Of a DNA stretch of 64,000 nucleotides, positions 1 to 9,006 are shown in pieces; the first letter of the stretch is position 1; each line of letters begins with the position of its first letter. The DNA comes from Bacteroidales bacterium MB20-C3-3 (GTDB lineage: Bacteria; Bacteroidota; Bacteroidia; Bacteroidales; UBA932), in NCBI GenBank assembly GCA_035609245.1, contig CP141202.1:2046001-2110000 (forward strand). Reading direction: 5' to 3'. Both the position numbers and the translations under genes were made by a program. The notes under the pieces were generated by a model. That model saw nothing but the letters and a program-made list of their open reading frames with translations. It was not told where the DNA came from and did not search any database.

Positions 1-175
1 CTTTTGATATAGAGAAGAGCGTCTCTCTTTGTTGCACTTTGTGCACAAAAAATTCGCCACTCTCATTTCTGATCTTCTCGGTGGAGATTGTTACTTTAGG
101 AGGAGTGTACTGAGCAGTAGCACAGCCGCCTGTAATAATCATAACCAAAAGTAATATAATACTTAGTCTGTTCAT
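1..175 (-). CDS. LysM-domain lipoprotein, N-terminal part (gene continues beyond position 1)
   Basis: Only the first 58 or so codons are in the window. The start codon overlaps the purC stop as ATGA, so the two genes are probably translated together. The N-terminus is a hydrophobic signal of about 15 residues ending in ITGGCA, a plausible lipobox, so the product is probably a lipoprotein. Around residues 43-58 the sequence [16 protein letters not shown] matches the start of a LysM repeat, a peptidoglycan-binding fold. The rest of the protein is unseen, so it could be a simple LysM lipoprotein or a larger protein with a second domain. Confidence 0.75.
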   Translation of the reverse strand, partial: MNRLSIILLLVMIITGGCATAQYTPPKVTISTEKIRNESGEFFVHKVQQRETLFSISK

Positions 176-1122
176 AGCCTCGCAAGCATATTGTTTATGT
201 TTGTCTCAATGCGTTCGTAAATATCTTCTGAATCTTCTGATCTGCAGAAATCTGCACCGGTGATATGTTCAAAAAGTTCAATATATCTTTCAGAAATAGA
301 GTTTACAATAGCATCTGTCATTTCCGGGACTCTCTGACCCTCTTTGCCGGAAAAACCATTATCCATCAGCCACTCTCTGACAAACTCCTTGGATAGTTGT
401 CTCTGTTGCTCCCCTTTGTCAAAAAGAGTTTGGTAGCTCTCACTGTAGAAGTATCTGGAGGAGTCCGGAGTATGAATCTCATCAATCAGGTAAATTGTAT
501 CACCCTTTTTACCAAACTCGTATTTTGTATCTACAAGAATTAATCCCCTCTCCTCAGCAATTTCGCTCCCCCTTTTAAAAAGATCAAGTGAATATTTTTC
601 AAGCATTTCGTACTCCTCAACAGAAACCAGCCCTTTAGAGATAATCTCCTCTTTTGAAATATCTTCATCATGAGCACCAAGCTCGGCCTTAGTGGTAGGT
701 GTAACAATTGGCCGGGCAAAGGCCTCATGCTCCTTCATCCCTTCAGGAATAGGAACGCCGCAGATTTGTCTGGCTCCTGCTTTATAAGCTCTCCAGGAAC
801 TGCCGGTAAGATATCCTCTGACAATCATTTCAACAGGATATCCTGTGCATTTGTGACCAATTGTAACCATTGGGTCCGGAGAGGCAATTTTCCAGTTGGG
901 TACTATGTCTGAAGTCAGGTCTAAAAACCTTGACGCAATCTGATTAAGAACTTGTCCTTTAAACGGAATTCCCTTAGGTAACACTACATCAAATGCAGAG
1001 ATCCTGTCTGTTGCGATCATAACAAGGTAATCATCTCCAATGCTGTAAACATCTCTTACTTTACCTACATACTTACCGGTCTGATTTTTAAAATTGAATT
1101 CTGTTCTGGTTATTGCCTTCAT
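172..1122 (-). CDS. purC: Phosphoribosylaminoimidazole-succinocarboxamide synthase (SAICAR synthetase)
   Basis: This cytosolic purine-pathway enzyme joins CAIR and aspartate using ATP to form SAICAR. The 316-residue protein has the family hallmarks: GKVRDVY near residue 20 (nucleotide binding), [13 protein letters not shown] near 38-50, the [10 protein letters not shown] segment near 100, and [13 protein letters not shown] near 212, which lies at the active site. The length fits the longer SAICAR synthetases common in Bacteroidota rather than the 240-residue enterobacterial form. It lies between a glycosyltransferase and a LysM lipoprotein with 4-bp overlaps on both sides, so it sits inside one transcription unit with no other purine genes nearby; purA is about 50 kb away. 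Confidence 0.97.
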   Translation of the reverse strand: MKAITRTEFNFKNQTGKYVGKVRDVYSIGDDYLVMIATDRISAFDVVLPKGIPFKGQVLNQIASRFLDLTSDIVPNWKIASPDPMVTIGHKCTGYPVEMIVRGYLTGSSWRAYKAGARQICGVPIPEGMKEHEAFARPIVTPTTKAELGAHDEDISKEEIISKGLVSVEEYEMLEKYSLDLFKRGSEIAEERGLILVDTKYEFGKKGDTIYLIDEIHTPDSSRYFYSESYQTLFDKGEQQRQLSKEFVREWLMDNGFSGKEGQRVPEMTDAIVNSISERYIELFEHITGADFCRSEDSEDIYERIETNINNMLARL

Positions 1123-2237
1123 ATTGTTTTATACAAATTAATCAGTTTATCTGTGAAACTTTTCCATGAGAGTTTTTCTCTCTCTCTTTCAATGTTGGTT
1201 ACAAAGTTACCAATTTTACCGGAATTGAAATAATCCTCAATGGCTCGTGAAACTAGTACCGGTTCAGCTTTATCTACAACAATTCCTGTGCCCGGACCCT
1301 CAATTGCCTCTTTAAGGCCTCCTACATTTGTTGTTATCATAGGAAGACCAAAGTGATAAGAGATAGCGCTTATGCCACTTTGGGTTGCTGTTCTGTAGGG
1401 CAGAACACACACATCTGCTGATGAGAAAAAAGAGGGAACCTCGTTATCAGAAATATAGCTTGTGAAAAGTTTAATTCTCTCCCTGTTTGGAGAGGACTCA
1501 ATCAACTTCTCATATTTTTCAAAGCTGCCATAAGGTTCACCCGCTACAATCAATTGATATGAATCATCCAGAGATGAGAACGCCTCAAGCAGTATATCTA
1601 ACCCCTTGTACTCCCTGATTAGTCCAAAAAACAGAATGTTTCTCTTGTTTGGTGCTATTCCAAGCTTTCTGCATGCCTCGCTTCTCTCCATTTTGTTCCC
1701 AAAATGGTTGTACAACGGGTGAGGAGTACTTATGAAATTAGCATCAGGCTTAAATTTTTGAAGATCTTTGCCTACAGCGTCAGAGAGAACAATAAAAGCG
1801 TCTGATGCTCCCAGGAAATATTTAGTAAATGGCTTGTCAAAGAATCGCTCTTCGTGAGGGATAACATTATCAAGTATTGATATAACCTTTGTTTGTGATG
1901 ATATATGTCTGGCGACATATCCAAGAGATGGTGCAAACCAGGACATCCAGTATCTCATAATTAGAAGATCAGGATTCCACTCTCTGATAATTTTTGAGGT
2001 CTTTATGTATGAAATTGGATTTGCTGTGTCCAGCAATGATATGCTGGGGATTTTAATCGCAGAATCCCCCTCTTCCACAAGTTGTGTTTTCCCGGGGAAG
2101 AGGATGGATGGATATTGTCTGCTGAAATTAAATGCCTTTACTTCGTGAAGAGTTGATAACTCCTGGAATATATTGGCATTGAATTGCGCAATCCCACCTC
2201 TGTATGGGTAGAAACAAGATAAGATTGCAATTTTCAC
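1119..2237 (-). CDS. Family 4 glycosyltransferase (GT-B fold)
   Basis: The 372-residue protein has the two-domain GT-B layout. The N-terminal acceptor domain begins with [18 protein letters not shown], a glycine-rich loop typical of GT4 enzymes. The C-terminal donor domain holds [20 protein letters not shown] near residues 200-220 and [20 protein letters not shown] near 280-300, the usual nucleotide-sugar site. It would transfer a sugar from a nucleotide donor, probably at the cytosolic face of the membrane. Acceptor and donor cannot be read from the sequence. It lies 9 bp after an OmpH-like gene and overlaps purC by 4 bp. There is no other polysaccharide gene nearby, so it is not part of a visible capsule or O-antigen cluster. 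Confidence 0.88.
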   Translation of the reverse strand: MKIAILSCFYPYRGGIAQFNANIFQELSTLHEVKAFNFSRQYPSILFPGKTQLVEEGDSAIKIPSISLLDTANPISYIKTSKIIREWNPDLLIMRYWMSWFAPSLGYVARHISSQTKVISILDNVIPHEERFFDKPFTKYFLGASDAFIVLSDAVGKDLQKFKPDANFISTPHPLYNHFGNKMERSEACRKLGIAPNKRNILFFGLIREYKGLDILLEAFSSLDDSYQLIVAGEPYGSFEKYEKLIESSPNRERIKLFTSYISDNEVPSFFSSADVCVLPYRTATQSGISAISYHFGLPMITTNVGGLKEAIEGPGTGIVVDKAEPVLVSRAIEDYFNSGKIGNFVTNIEREREKLSWKSFTDKLINLYKTI

Positions 2238-2246
2238 AAGAGGTCT

Positions 2247-2858
2247 TTATTTGCCTTTTGATTTTGTTTTTACATACTCTTCATTAAGACCTGCAACAAC
2301 CTCTCGGGTTATATTCAGGGCTGAGTCAGCCTGAAGAACTGTGTTCATTGTAGCTGATGAATTAATAATAATAGAGAACCTCTTCTGGTCATTGTATGTT
2401 TTAAGATAGGTATTAAGGGCGTCCATTACTTTGTTTATAAGTACGCTCTCCTCTTCTGCCATCTCCATCTGCTTCTGTTGTCCCAGAGATTGCAGCTCCT
2501 GCTGACGAGCAGCCAGTTGCTGCTGTTGAGTCTCTGCCTGTGCACGTGTAATCAGACCCTTTTGAATCTTCTCTTCCCAGTCTTTGTAGTCGCGTTCAAA
2601 AGCTCTTCCTCTTTTGCTAAGGTCGTCCTGAATCACCTGAGCCTTGCTCTCCAGTTCAGATTTAAGATCGTTGAACATATCGTACTGATTCATAAGAGAG
2701 TCAATTTGAATATAAACAACGCTTCCCTGTCCTGCAACAATAGCTTCGCCTTGTTCACCGGCGGGTGAAGAGCCGGGTTTTGACGAGAAGTGTAGAATGT
2801 AAAGTACTATAACCGCAACGGCTAAAACTGAATTCAAGATAATAGAGGCATTTTTCAT
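2247..2858 (-). CDS. OmpH/Skp-family periplasmic protein with N-terminal membrane anchor
   Basis: The 203-residue protein starts with a hydrophobic segment (about residues 7-25) not followed by a clear cleavage site, then a short Gly/Ser/Pro linker and an OmpH-type domain. The domain opens with VVYIQIDSLMNQYDMFNDL and continues with a long Gln/Glu/Lys-rich helix (about residues 70-150), as in Skp, whose coiled-coil arms hold unfolded outer-membrane proteins. Two further OmpH-family genes follow bamA at 7.9 and 8.4 kb. This one is apart from that cluster and appears membrane-tethered rather than soluble. The actual client is unknown. A TATATTTG -7 box lies 23 bp upstream. Confidence 0.85.
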   Translation of the reverse strand: MKNASIILNSVLAVAVIVLYILHFSSKPGSSPAGEQGEAIVAGQGSVVYIQIDSLMNQYDMFNDLKSELESKAQVIQDDLSKRGRAFERDYKDWEEKIQKGLITRAQAETQQQQLAARQQELQSLGQQKQMEMAEEESVLINKVMDALNTYLKTYNDQKRFSIIINSSATMNTVLQADSALNITREVVAGLNEEYVKTKSKGK

Positions 2859-2880
2859 TTTTGTAGTGTTAAATAAAACG

Positions 2881-2888
2881 CAAATATA
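2881..2888 (-). promoter_or_regulatory. Candidate -7 box (TATATTTG) for the OmpH-like gene
   Basis: On the minus strand this reads TATATTTG, an exact match to the Bacteroidota TAnnTTTG element, 23 bp before the OmpH-like start and just after the pdxJ stop. No TTG is seen 17-23 bp upstream, so the -33 part is missing or degenerate. It suggests the OmpH-GT4-purC-LysM group is transcribed separately from pdxJ. Confidence 0.4.
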
Positions 2889-2889
2889 A

Positions 2890-3609
2890 TTAATAATTGT
2901 TTAATTGTCTAAGATAGGCCTGGATGGTATTCTCCAGCCCCAGATAAATGGCATCACATACAAGAGCGTGTCCTATAGATACTTCATCAAGCCAGGTAAT
3001 GTTTCTGGCAAAATAGTTGAGGTTTTCAAGGTTCAGGTCGTGTCCTGCGTTCAGACCCAGTCCGCTCTCTTTTACTGCTATTGCCGTCCTGTAGTAAGGC
3101 TCAAGAGCTCTCTCCCTGTTGTTACTATAACCGGATGCGTATGATTCTGTGTATAGCTCTACCCTGTCACATCCGCTCTCTGCAGCATAGAATATCATCT
3201 CAGGAACAGGATCAACGAATATTGATGTTCTTATACCGTGACTTTTAAAAATTGAGACAACTCCTTTAAGATAGTTAAGGTTCTTTTTTGTATCCCATCC
3301 ACTGTTTGATGTTATTACATCATGAGCATCAGGAACAAGAGTAACCTGTTCAGGAAGTACCTCCAGAACAAGATTTATAAAACTGTCTACCGGATTTCCC
3401 TCAATGTTGAATTCTGTAGTAAGGATACCTTTTAGATCTCTTGTATCCTTGTATCTGATATGTCTCTCATCTGGTCTGGGATGGACTGTAATACCCTGAG
3501 CTCCGTATCTCTCGCAATCAAGAGCTGCCTTAAGAACATCGGGCAGATTGCCACCCCTTGCATTTCTGAGAGTAGCAAATTTGTTTATATTTACACTTAA
3601 TTTTGCCAT
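2890..3609 (-). CDS. pdxJ: Pyridoxine 5'-phosphate synthase
   Basis: PdxJ condenses 1-deoxyxylulose 5-phosphate with 3-amino-2-oxopropyl phosphate to give pyridoxine 5'-phosphate, the last step of DXP-dependent vitamin B6 synthesis. The protein begins [20 protein letters not shown] and has [16 protein letters not shown] near residue 40, VTLVPDAHD near 95 and [14 protein letters not shown] near 195, all family landmarks of this TIM barrel. An upstream in-frame ATG at 3639 would add ten residues not found in the family, and it lies beyond a -7 box at 3618-3625, so I use 3609. That gives 239 residues, the normal size. The DXP substrate is made by dxs, which is also in this window at 44.6-46.4 kb. 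Confidence 0.96.
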   Translation of the reverse strand: MAKLSVNINKFATLRNARGGNLPDVLKAALDCERYGAQGITVHPRPDERHIRYKDTRDLKGILTTEFNIEGNPVDSFINLVLEVLPEQVTLVPDAHDVITSNSGWDTKKNLNYLKGVVSIFKSHGIRTSIFVDPVPEMIFYAAESGCDRVELYTESYASGYSNNRERALEPYYRTAIAVKESGLGLNAGHDLNLENLNYFARNITWLDEVSIGHALVCDAIYLGLENTIQAYLRQLNNY

Positions 3610-3635
3610 AGTGGAGACAAATTTATGTAATTTTG
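3603..3635 (+). promoter_or_regulatory. Candidate nadK promoter (TTG-N22-TAATTTTG)
   Basis: TTG at 3603-3605 and TAATTTTG at 3628-3635 are 22 bp apart, within the 17-23 bp spacing reported for Bacteroidota promoters (TTG / TAnnTTTG). The -7 box ends 20 bp before the nadK ATG. It would drive nadK-uppS and perhaps bamA onward. It overlaps the start of the divergent pdxJ gene. Confidence 0.55.
3618..3625 (-). promoter_or_regulatory. Candidate pdxJ -7 box (TAAATTTG)
   Basis: Reads TAAATTTG on the minus strand, 8 bp before the pdxJ ATG at 3609, which implies a very short leader. It is only 2 bp from the divergent nadK -7 box at 3628-3635. No well-spaced -33 TTG was found. Confidence 0.4.
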
Positions 3636-3655
3636 GCAACTTTTAAATATTTAAG

Positions 3656-4537
3656 ATGAAGATTGCAATATTTGCGAGAGAAATTGACAAGAGGTGGCAC
3701 GACAAACTCACCTTTATTATCAATTCTCTATCATACAGAGGAGCAGAACTCATCTTTTATGCACCTTTTTATAAAAGAGCAATTGGATTTCACAAACTTG
3801 CCATACCAGCATCGGCACTTTTTCACAGTTATGAAGATATGGATCCGGAAACGGATATCTTTCTTTCACTTGGAGGAGATGGTACTCTTCTTGAATCTCT
3901 AACTTATATAAGAGACAGAGGAATTCCTGTAGCAGGCATAAACTTTGGAAGACTCGGCTTTTTAACAACAGCAGACTCGGAACCAAGTCATTACTGGATT
4001 GAGAGACTTATAAACAAAGATTACAAAACAGAAAAACGAAGTCTTCTGAAGCTTAGTTCCGGGAGTTATCTTAACGGACTTTATCCTTATGCCCTCAATG
4101 AAGTTTCTGTACAAAGACAGGATCCCTCAATGCTATCTGTAACTTTGAAAATTGATGGGGCTGAACTACCTCCTTACTGGTCAGATGGGATGGTGATTGC
4201 AACCCCCACCGGATCAACTGCATATTCACTTAGCCTTGGTGGACCTATAATGATTCCGGCCTCAAAAGCTGTAATTGTTGCTCCAATTGCTCCACATAAC
4301 CTGAATATCAGGCCACTTGTTGTATCAGACGAATCCATAATTGAGGTTACTGTTACTTCAAGAAGAGCAGGAGCTGTCCTTAGTCTGGACAACAGATCTG
4401 TAATTGTCTCCTCCGGAGAAAAATTTATGGTTAGTAAGGCCGAGTTTGATCTGAATTTTATTTCACTTTCCAGTAATAACTTCATAGAGGCTCTTAAGGA
4501 GAAATTGTTCTGGGGAGAAGACCGGAGAAACACTTAA
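3656..4537 (+). CDS. nadK: NAD kinase
   Basis: NAD kinase phosphorylates NAD to NADP, the cell's only route to NADP. The 293-residue protein carries the diagnostic GGDGTLLE motif at about residues 73-80, the ALNEVSVQR motif near 143 and the conserved glycine-rich TPTGSTAYSLSLGGPI near 182-197, which together build the NAD site. Length and motif order match bacterial PpnK. It is divergent from pdxJ across a 46-bp gap and lies 8 bp ahead of uppS, so it probably heads the envelope cluster transcript. Confidence 0.97.
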   Translation: MKIAIFAREIDKRWHDKLTFIINSLSYRGAELIFYAPFYKRAIGFHKLAIPASALFHSYEDMDPETDIFLSLGGDGTLLESLTYIRDRGIPVAGINFGRLGFLTTADSEPSHYWIERLINKDYKTEKRSLLKLSSGSYLNGLYPYALNEVSVQRQDPSMLSVTLKIDGAELPPYWSDGMVIATPTGSTAYSLSLGGPIMIPASKAVIVAPIAPHNLNIRPLVVSDESIIEVTVTSRRAGAVLSLDNRSVIVSSGEKFMVSKAEFDLNFISLSSNNFIEALKEKLFWGEDRRNT

Positions 4538-4545
4538 TATCTAAG

Positions 4546-5268
4546 ATGATTGATAATGGAAAAATACCTGTCCATGTTACAATAATAATGGATGGAAACG
4601 GAAGATGGGCAAAAAAGCAGGGGCTTAAAAGAGTTTTTGGCCACAGAGCAGGAGTTGAGTCAGTAAGGCAGGCAACAGAATTTGCCGCAGAAAAGGGGAT
4701 TAGGTTTTTGAGCCTCTTTGCCTTTTCCGATGAAAACTGGAAGAGGCCGCAGGATGAGGTCAATACTCTTATGGAGCTTATGGTTGATGCGATACTGAAA
4801 GAGACACCCACACTGCTTAAAAATAATGTTAAATTCAGGGTGATAGGAGATAAGGAGAGGCTTCCTAAAGTTGTTCAGGAAAAAATTCTCTCTGCGGAAG
4901 ATTCCACAAAAGCCTCAACGGGCCTCACTCTTATTGTTTTTCTCAGTTATAGCGGAAAATGGGATATACTTCAGGCAGCCCACAGATATTATAAAGAGAA
5001 TAGCCTCTCCCTGCAGATGCCTTCGCCAGATGAGTTTGACAAGTATCTCTCAACGGCTGGAATACCAGATCCTGACTTGCTTATCCGCACAAGTGGAGAG
5101 CAAAGGATAAGCAATTATCTTCTCTGGCAAACGGCATATACAGAATTTTACTTCCCAGAAGTGCTTTGGCCCGATTTTCGCAAAAATGACTTTCAGCAAG
5201 CACTGGAGGAGTATGCTGCCAGAGAGCGCAGATACGGAAAGACCGGTGAACAAGTTAATAATCTATAA
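4546..5268 (+). CDS. uppS: Isoprenyl transferase (undecaprenyl diphosphate synthase)
   Basis: UppS adds isopentenyl units in cis to farnesyl diphosphate, making the C55 lipid carrier used for peptidoglycan and surface glycans. The 240-residue protein opens with VHVTIIMDGNGRWAKKQG, which includes the catalytic aspartate at residue 16, then FGHRAGVESVR, LFAFSDENWKRP near 60-72, and LLIRTSGEQRISNYLLWQ near 185-203, which holds the Mg/IPP-binding residues. It sits directly between nadK (8-bp gap) and bamA, the usual Bacteroidales order. Confidence 0.97.
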   Translation: MIDNGKIPVHVTIIMDGNGRWAKKQGLKRVFGHRAGVESVRQATEFAAEKGIRFLSLFAFSDENWKRPQDEVNTLMELMVDAILKETPTLLKNNVKFRVIGDKERLPKVVQEKILSAEDSTKASTGLTLIVFLSYSGKWDILQAAHRYYKENSLSLQMPSPDEFDKYLSTAGIPDPDLLIRTSGEQRISNYLLWQTAYTEFYFPEVLWPDFRKNDFQQALEEYAARERRYGKTGEQVNNL

Positions 5269-5298
5269 TCTCTTGGGCTTTGAATCCAAATAAAAACC

Positions 5299-5306
5299 TA
5301 TATTTG
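5299..5306 (+). promoter_or_regulatory. Candidate bamA -7 box (TATATTTG)
   Basis: An exact TAnnTTTG match 24 bp before the chosen bamA ATG. TTG at 5273-5275 lies 23 bp upstream and TTTG at 5279-5282 lies 16 bp upstream, so a -33 element is possible but ambiguous. It would give bamA its own promoter in addition to read-through from uppS. Confidence 0.4.
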
Positions 5307-5330
5307 CAATTTTACCCACATAGTGTGCAA

Positions 5331-7835
5331 ATGAAGTCTCTTTCGCTATTATTACTACTAGCATTGCTCTCTCCGCTTGGAGCCTCGGCTCAGCAGCAGA
5401 ACCAGCAGAAAACAAACATTGTAGTTGACTACAATTCTCCTAAAGAGTATGTAATAGGAGGTCTTGAGGTTTCCGGTATACAATACCTTGGAAAGGATCA
5501 AATTCTATCTCTCACAGGATTATCCGTTGGAGATAAAATCACAATTCCCGGAGAGGATATATCGGCAATCATTAAGCGTATCTACATGCAGAGATACTTT
5601 TCTGATGTAAGTGTCCATATTGATTCTGTGTTAAGGGATACAGCATACATAAGATTTGACTTGCTTGAAAGGCCAAGAGTGTCAAGATGGGAATTTGAGG
5701 GGATTAAGTCAGGAGAGAAGAGTGATCTTAATGAAAAACTTAAGCTGAGAAGGGGAAGCGAGCTGTCTGAATACCTAATTGGCTCCACCTCTGAAATAAT
5801 AAGGAAATTTTATATTGAAAAGGGTTTCCTTCAAACAGAGGTTAATGTTGTGCAGGAGCAGGATACTCTTATAAGAAACGCCGTAAAGGTCACCTTTAAG
5901 GTTGACAGAAAATCTAAAGTTAAGATTAAGAAGATATCTTTTGAGGGTAATGAGAATGTTAAGGGGTCAAAGCTTGCCTCTGCAATGAAAAAGACAAAGG
6001 ATATGAGAATCCTTAACTTTTTCAATTCAAAGAAATTTAACGAAAAGGAGTATCCTAATGACAAGAGGCTCTTACTTCAGGCTTATGGAGAGAGAGGATA
6101 CAGGGATGCTCGTATTGTAAAGGATTCTATGTATTACATTGAAGATGGAAGACTGGGAATCCATTTTGTAATTGATGAAGGAAAGAGGTATTATTTCAGA
6201 GATATAACATGGACCGGTAACTCAATTTACTCTTCTGAACAGCTGAATTCAGTACTTAAAATTAAAAGCGGAGATATCTATGATGTTGTCTCTATGGAGA
6301 AGAGATTATTTGAAGCAGAGGAGGGCAACGTCTCAAAATTATACAGGGACAATGGTTATCTCTTTTTCAATGTGTCACCTGTTGAGGTTAGAATTGACGG
6401 AGATTCGGTAGATGTAGAGATGAGAATGGTTGAGGGAAAACCGGCAACATTTAACCGTATTGTTATCAATGGAAACAACATAACTAACGAGAAAGTTGTA
6501 AGAAGGCAGTTATGGACAAAACCGGGCTATCTCTTTAGTCAGTCTGAACTTGAGCGTTCATTAAGAGATCTTGCATCTATGGGGCACTTTGAACCTGAGA
6601 AGATAATGTCTCCATCCGGATACAATATCATGCCTAATTACAATGCTAACACAGTTGATGTTACATATAATGTAGAGGAGAAGCCAAACAGTCAGCTGGA
6701 ACTGGCCGGAGGTTGGGGAGGTAATACTTTTGTAGGTACCCTTGGGTTGAGTTTCAATAACTTTTCCATAGGGAGGGTTTTCAAAAAGAGTTCATGGAGA
6801 CCAGTTCCACTTGGTGATGGTCAGCAATTATCTATAAGATTCCAGACAAACGGAACATATTACACTGCGTTTTCAGCAAGTTTCTCTGAGCCCTGGCTTA
6901 CCGGGAAGAAACCTACATCGCTAAATATCTCAGCATACTATACAAGACAAACCAACTCCTACTATTTTTACCAGAATTCAGGTCAGAGTATGGAGGTATA
7001 TGGATTTGGCGCCGGGATTGGTACAAGATTAAAATGGCCCGATAACTGGTTTGTTTTCTATAATGAACTAAGCTGGCAGACATACAGGTTAACTGACTGG
7101 CAGTACTATTTCCTCTTTACAGATGGTCTATCCAACAATATAAGCTGGAAGATTAATCTTTCAAGGAATTCAACTGACCAGGCAATCTATCCCAGAAAGG
7201 GCTCTGATTTCCAAATGGGACTGCAGTTGACTCCTCCATACTCACTCTTCCGCCCAAAGGATACCAATTATAAGGGTATGACAGATGCTCAGAGGTACAA
7301 ATGGATTGAGTATCACAAATGGACATTCAAAGGGGCTCTTTTTACACCAATTGTTGGAGACCTCGTACTTATGACCAGAGCTCAGTTTGGATATCTGGGA
7401 TACTATAACAGAAATCTTGGCTATTCACCATTTGAAGGTTTTATAGTAGGCGGAGATGGTATGTCGGGTTACAATACATACGGATCAGATATCATCGGTT
7501 TGAGAGGATACGAAAACAACTCGCTTACCCCAAGAAAGAACAATGGATATGTAGGCAATGTATACGATAAGTTTACTGTTGAACTTCGTTATCCGCTTGT
7601 TTTGCAGCCACAATCAACTATATATGCGCTTCTCTTCCTTGAAGGTGGTAACTCATGGTCAGATATTAAAGACTTTAACCCTTTCCAGATCAAGAGATCT
7701 GCCGGTGTGGGTGTAAGAGTTCTTCTTCCAATCGTAGGGATGCTTGGTATTGACTGGGGCTATGGATTTGATCCTGTAGGAGACAAGAGAAGGGGAGGAA
7801 GTAATTTCCACTTTGTAATTGGACAACAATTTTAA
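5331..7835 (+). CDS. bamA: Outer-membrane protein assembly factor BamA
   Basis: BamA is the Omp85 barrel that folds and inserts outer-membrane beta-barrels. From the ATG at 5331 the protein has 834 residues, with a signal peptide (MKSLSLLLLLALLSPLGASA), five POTRA-type repeats over about residues 40-430 (phrases such as VSGIQYLGKDQI, ISFEGNENVKGSKL and IVINGNNITNEKVV mark repeat starts) and a C-terminal 16-strand surface-antigen barrel. The barrel carries LRGYENNSL near 740, the conserved lid-loop RGF/RGY motif, and ends in a typical aromatic strand, NFHFVIGQQF. An in-frame TTG at 5280 would put 17 residues before the signal peptide, so it is not used. Two ompH genes follow at once. Confidence 0.96.
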   Translation: MKSLSLLLLLALLSPLGASAQQQNQQKTNIVVDYNSPKEYVIGGLEVSGIQYLGKDQILSLTGLSVGDKITIPGEDISAIIKRIYMQRYFSDVSVHIDSVLRDTAYIRFDLLERPRVSRWEFEGIKSGEKSDLNEKLKLRRGSELSEYLIGSTSEIIRKFYIEKGFLQTEVNVVQEQDTLIRNAVKVTFKVDRKSKVKIKKISFEGNENVKGSKLASAMKKTKDMRILNFFNSKKFNEKEYPNDKRLLLQAYGERGYRDARIVKDSMYYIEDGRLGIHFVIDEGKRYYFRDITWTGNSIYSSEQLNSVLKIKSGDIYDVVSMEKRLFEAEEGNVSKLYRDNGYLFFNVSPVEVRIDGDSVDVEMRMVEGKPATFNRIVINGNNITNEKVVRRQLWTKPGYLFSQSELERSLRDLASMGHFEPEKIMSPSGYNIMPNYNANTVDVTYNVEEKPNSQLELAGGWGGNTFVGTLGLSFNNFSIGRVFKKSSWRPVPLGDGQQLSIRFQTNGTYYTAFSASFSEPWLTGKKPTSLNISAYYTRQTNSYYFYQNSGQSMEVYGFGAGIGTRLKWPDNWFVFYNELSWQTYRLTDWQYYFLFTDGLSNNISWKINLSRNSTDQAIYPRKGSDFQMGLQLTPPYSLFRPKDTNYKGMTDAQRYKWIEYHKWTFKGALFTPIVGDLVLMTRAQFGYLGYYNRNLGYSPFEGFIVGGDGMSGYNTYGSDIIGLRGYENNSLTPRKNNGYVGNVYDKFTVELRYPLVLQPQSTIYALLFLEGGNSWSDIKDFNPFQIKRSAGVGVRVLLPIVGMLGIDWGYGFDPVGDKRRGGSNFHFVIGQQF

Positions 7836-7852
7836 AATTAACATCTACAGAT

Positions 7853-8365
7853 ATGAAAAGAATTTTGATAACATTCGCATTTGTTCTGGCTTCTGTTTTT
7901 ACAGTAAATGCTCAGAACTATGGATATCTGAACACTCAGGATATTCTTGACAAAATGCCCGAGTATAAAACAGCACAAAGCCGCCTTGACCAGGTTAGAG
8001 AGGGTCATGAAGCCGATATTCAAACAGACAAGGATAGAATTGAGATGCTTTTCAGGAAATATCAGTCTGAGAAGTCAAGACTAAGCGACAATTTACGCCA
8101 GGCAAGGGAGAACGAGATTATCACGATGGAGAGGAACGCAAAAGAGAGACAGAAAGAGATATTTGGCCAGGATGGATCCTTTTCAAAAATGACAATGGAG
8201 CTTATGGAGCCTATACAGAGAAGAGTGCAGGGGGCGATTGATGCCGTTGCTGCCGAGATGGGACTGGGCATAGTTTTTGATATCAATGTGGTACAGGGGG
8301 TAGTTTACAAAAACCCAAGAGTTGATATTACTGACAGAGTAATAAGGAAATTAAACCTGAAATAA
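7853..8365 (+). CDS. OmpH/Skp-family periplasmic chaperone (first of pair)
   Basis: The 170-residue protein has a clear signal peptide ending VFTVNAQ, then the OmpH opening YGYLNTQDILDKMPEY, a long charged helix (about residues 45-105) and the C-terminal sheet with MGLGIVFDINVVQGVVY. Skp-like trimers use the helices as tentacles around unfolded outer-membrane proteins crossing the periplasm. The position 17 bp after bamA and 26 bp before a second ompH gene supports a role in barrel assembly. The symbol ompH or skp could apply but two adjacent paralogues make the choice arbitrary. Confidence 0.92.
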   Translation: MKRILITFAFVLASVFTVNAQNYGYLNTQDILDKMPEYKTAQSRLDQVREGHEADIQTDKDRIEMLFRKYQSEKSRLSDNLRQARENEIITMERNAKERQKEIFGQDGSFSKMTMELMEPIQRRVQGAIDAVAAEMGLGIVFDINVVQGVVYKNPRVDITDRVIRKLNLK

Positions 8366-8391
8366 CAAACACAATAATTTATAATTCTTTT

Positions 8392-8940
8392 ATGAAACAT
8401 TTATCGAAAATACTACTGGTACTATTTCTTGCAGTATCCACGACTTCGTTTTCGCAAGCTCTGAAATTTGGTCATTTGAACACACAGGAGTTGGTTGCGT
8501 TGATGCCGGACAGAGATAGTGCTGCAGTAAAACTAGAGAAATATTCTGCTGACCTTAACGAAACAATGGAGGCTATGCAGGTTGAGTTTAATACTAAACT
8601 GAATACATATCAGCAAAAACAGGCTACCTGGACTGCTGCTGTATTGGAGGCAAAACAAAAGGAGCTTCAGGAAATTCAGGCTAGATTTGAACAGTTTCAG
8701 CAAAGTGCAGGTCAGGAGTATCAGCAAATGCAAAACTTACTACTTGCTCCGGTCTTCAAAAAAGCAAATGATGCTATTCAGAAAATTGGCAAAGAGCAAG
8801 GATTTATTTACATTTTTGATACATCAACAGGAGCAGTGCCTTTCATTAATGCAGAACAGAGTGTTGATGTGATGCCTATGGCAAAAAAGGAACTTGGAAT
8901 CCCTGCAGATAAAAAACTTCCTGCTCCACAGCAACAGTAG
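8392..8940 (+). CDS. OmpH/Skp-family periplasmic chaperone (second of pair)
   Basis: The 182-residue protein has a signal peptide ending VSTTSFSQA, the OmpH opening LKFGHLNTQELVALMPDRDS, a Gln-rich coiled-coil helix over about residues 55-115, and the closing strand QGFIYIFDTSTGAVPFIN. It is clearly a paralogue of the gene just upstream, with the same LNTQ and MP landmarks. The short Pro/Gln tail (KLPAPQQQ) is unlike its neighbour. It ends the bamA-ompH-ompH unit: a terminator-like hairpin follows at 8964-9004. Confidence 0.92.
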   Translation: MKHLSKILLVLFLAVSTTSFSQALKFGHLNTQELVALMPDRDSAAVKLEKYSADLNETMEAMQVEFNTKLNTYQQKQATWTAAVLEAKQKELQEIQARFEQFQQSAGQEYQQMQNLLLAPVFKKANDAIQKIGKEQGFIYIFDTSTGAVPFINAEQSVDVMPMAKKELGIPADKKLPAPQQQ

Positions 8941-8963
8941 AGAATATTTTTTTATAACTTTAC

Positions 8964-9004
8964 AATCGTCCTGCAAATCAAATTGTAGGGCGATTTCCTT
9001 TTTT
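8964..9004 (+). terminator. Hairpin with U-tract just before murI
   Basis: A 13-bp stem (8964-8976 with 8983-8995, two G-U pairs, 6-nt loop) is followed by TCCTTTTTT. It looks like an intrinsic terminator for the bamA-ompH group, but the U-tract ends only 2 nt before the murI ATG at 9007, so a murI message starting upstream would have to read through it. Confidence 0.7.
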
Positions 9005-9006
9005 AT

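Noticed and set aside
5280-5330. TTG start for bamA giving 17 more residues
   Set aside because: The extra residues would precede a complete signal peptide, and a -7 box falls within them. The ATG at 5331 is better.
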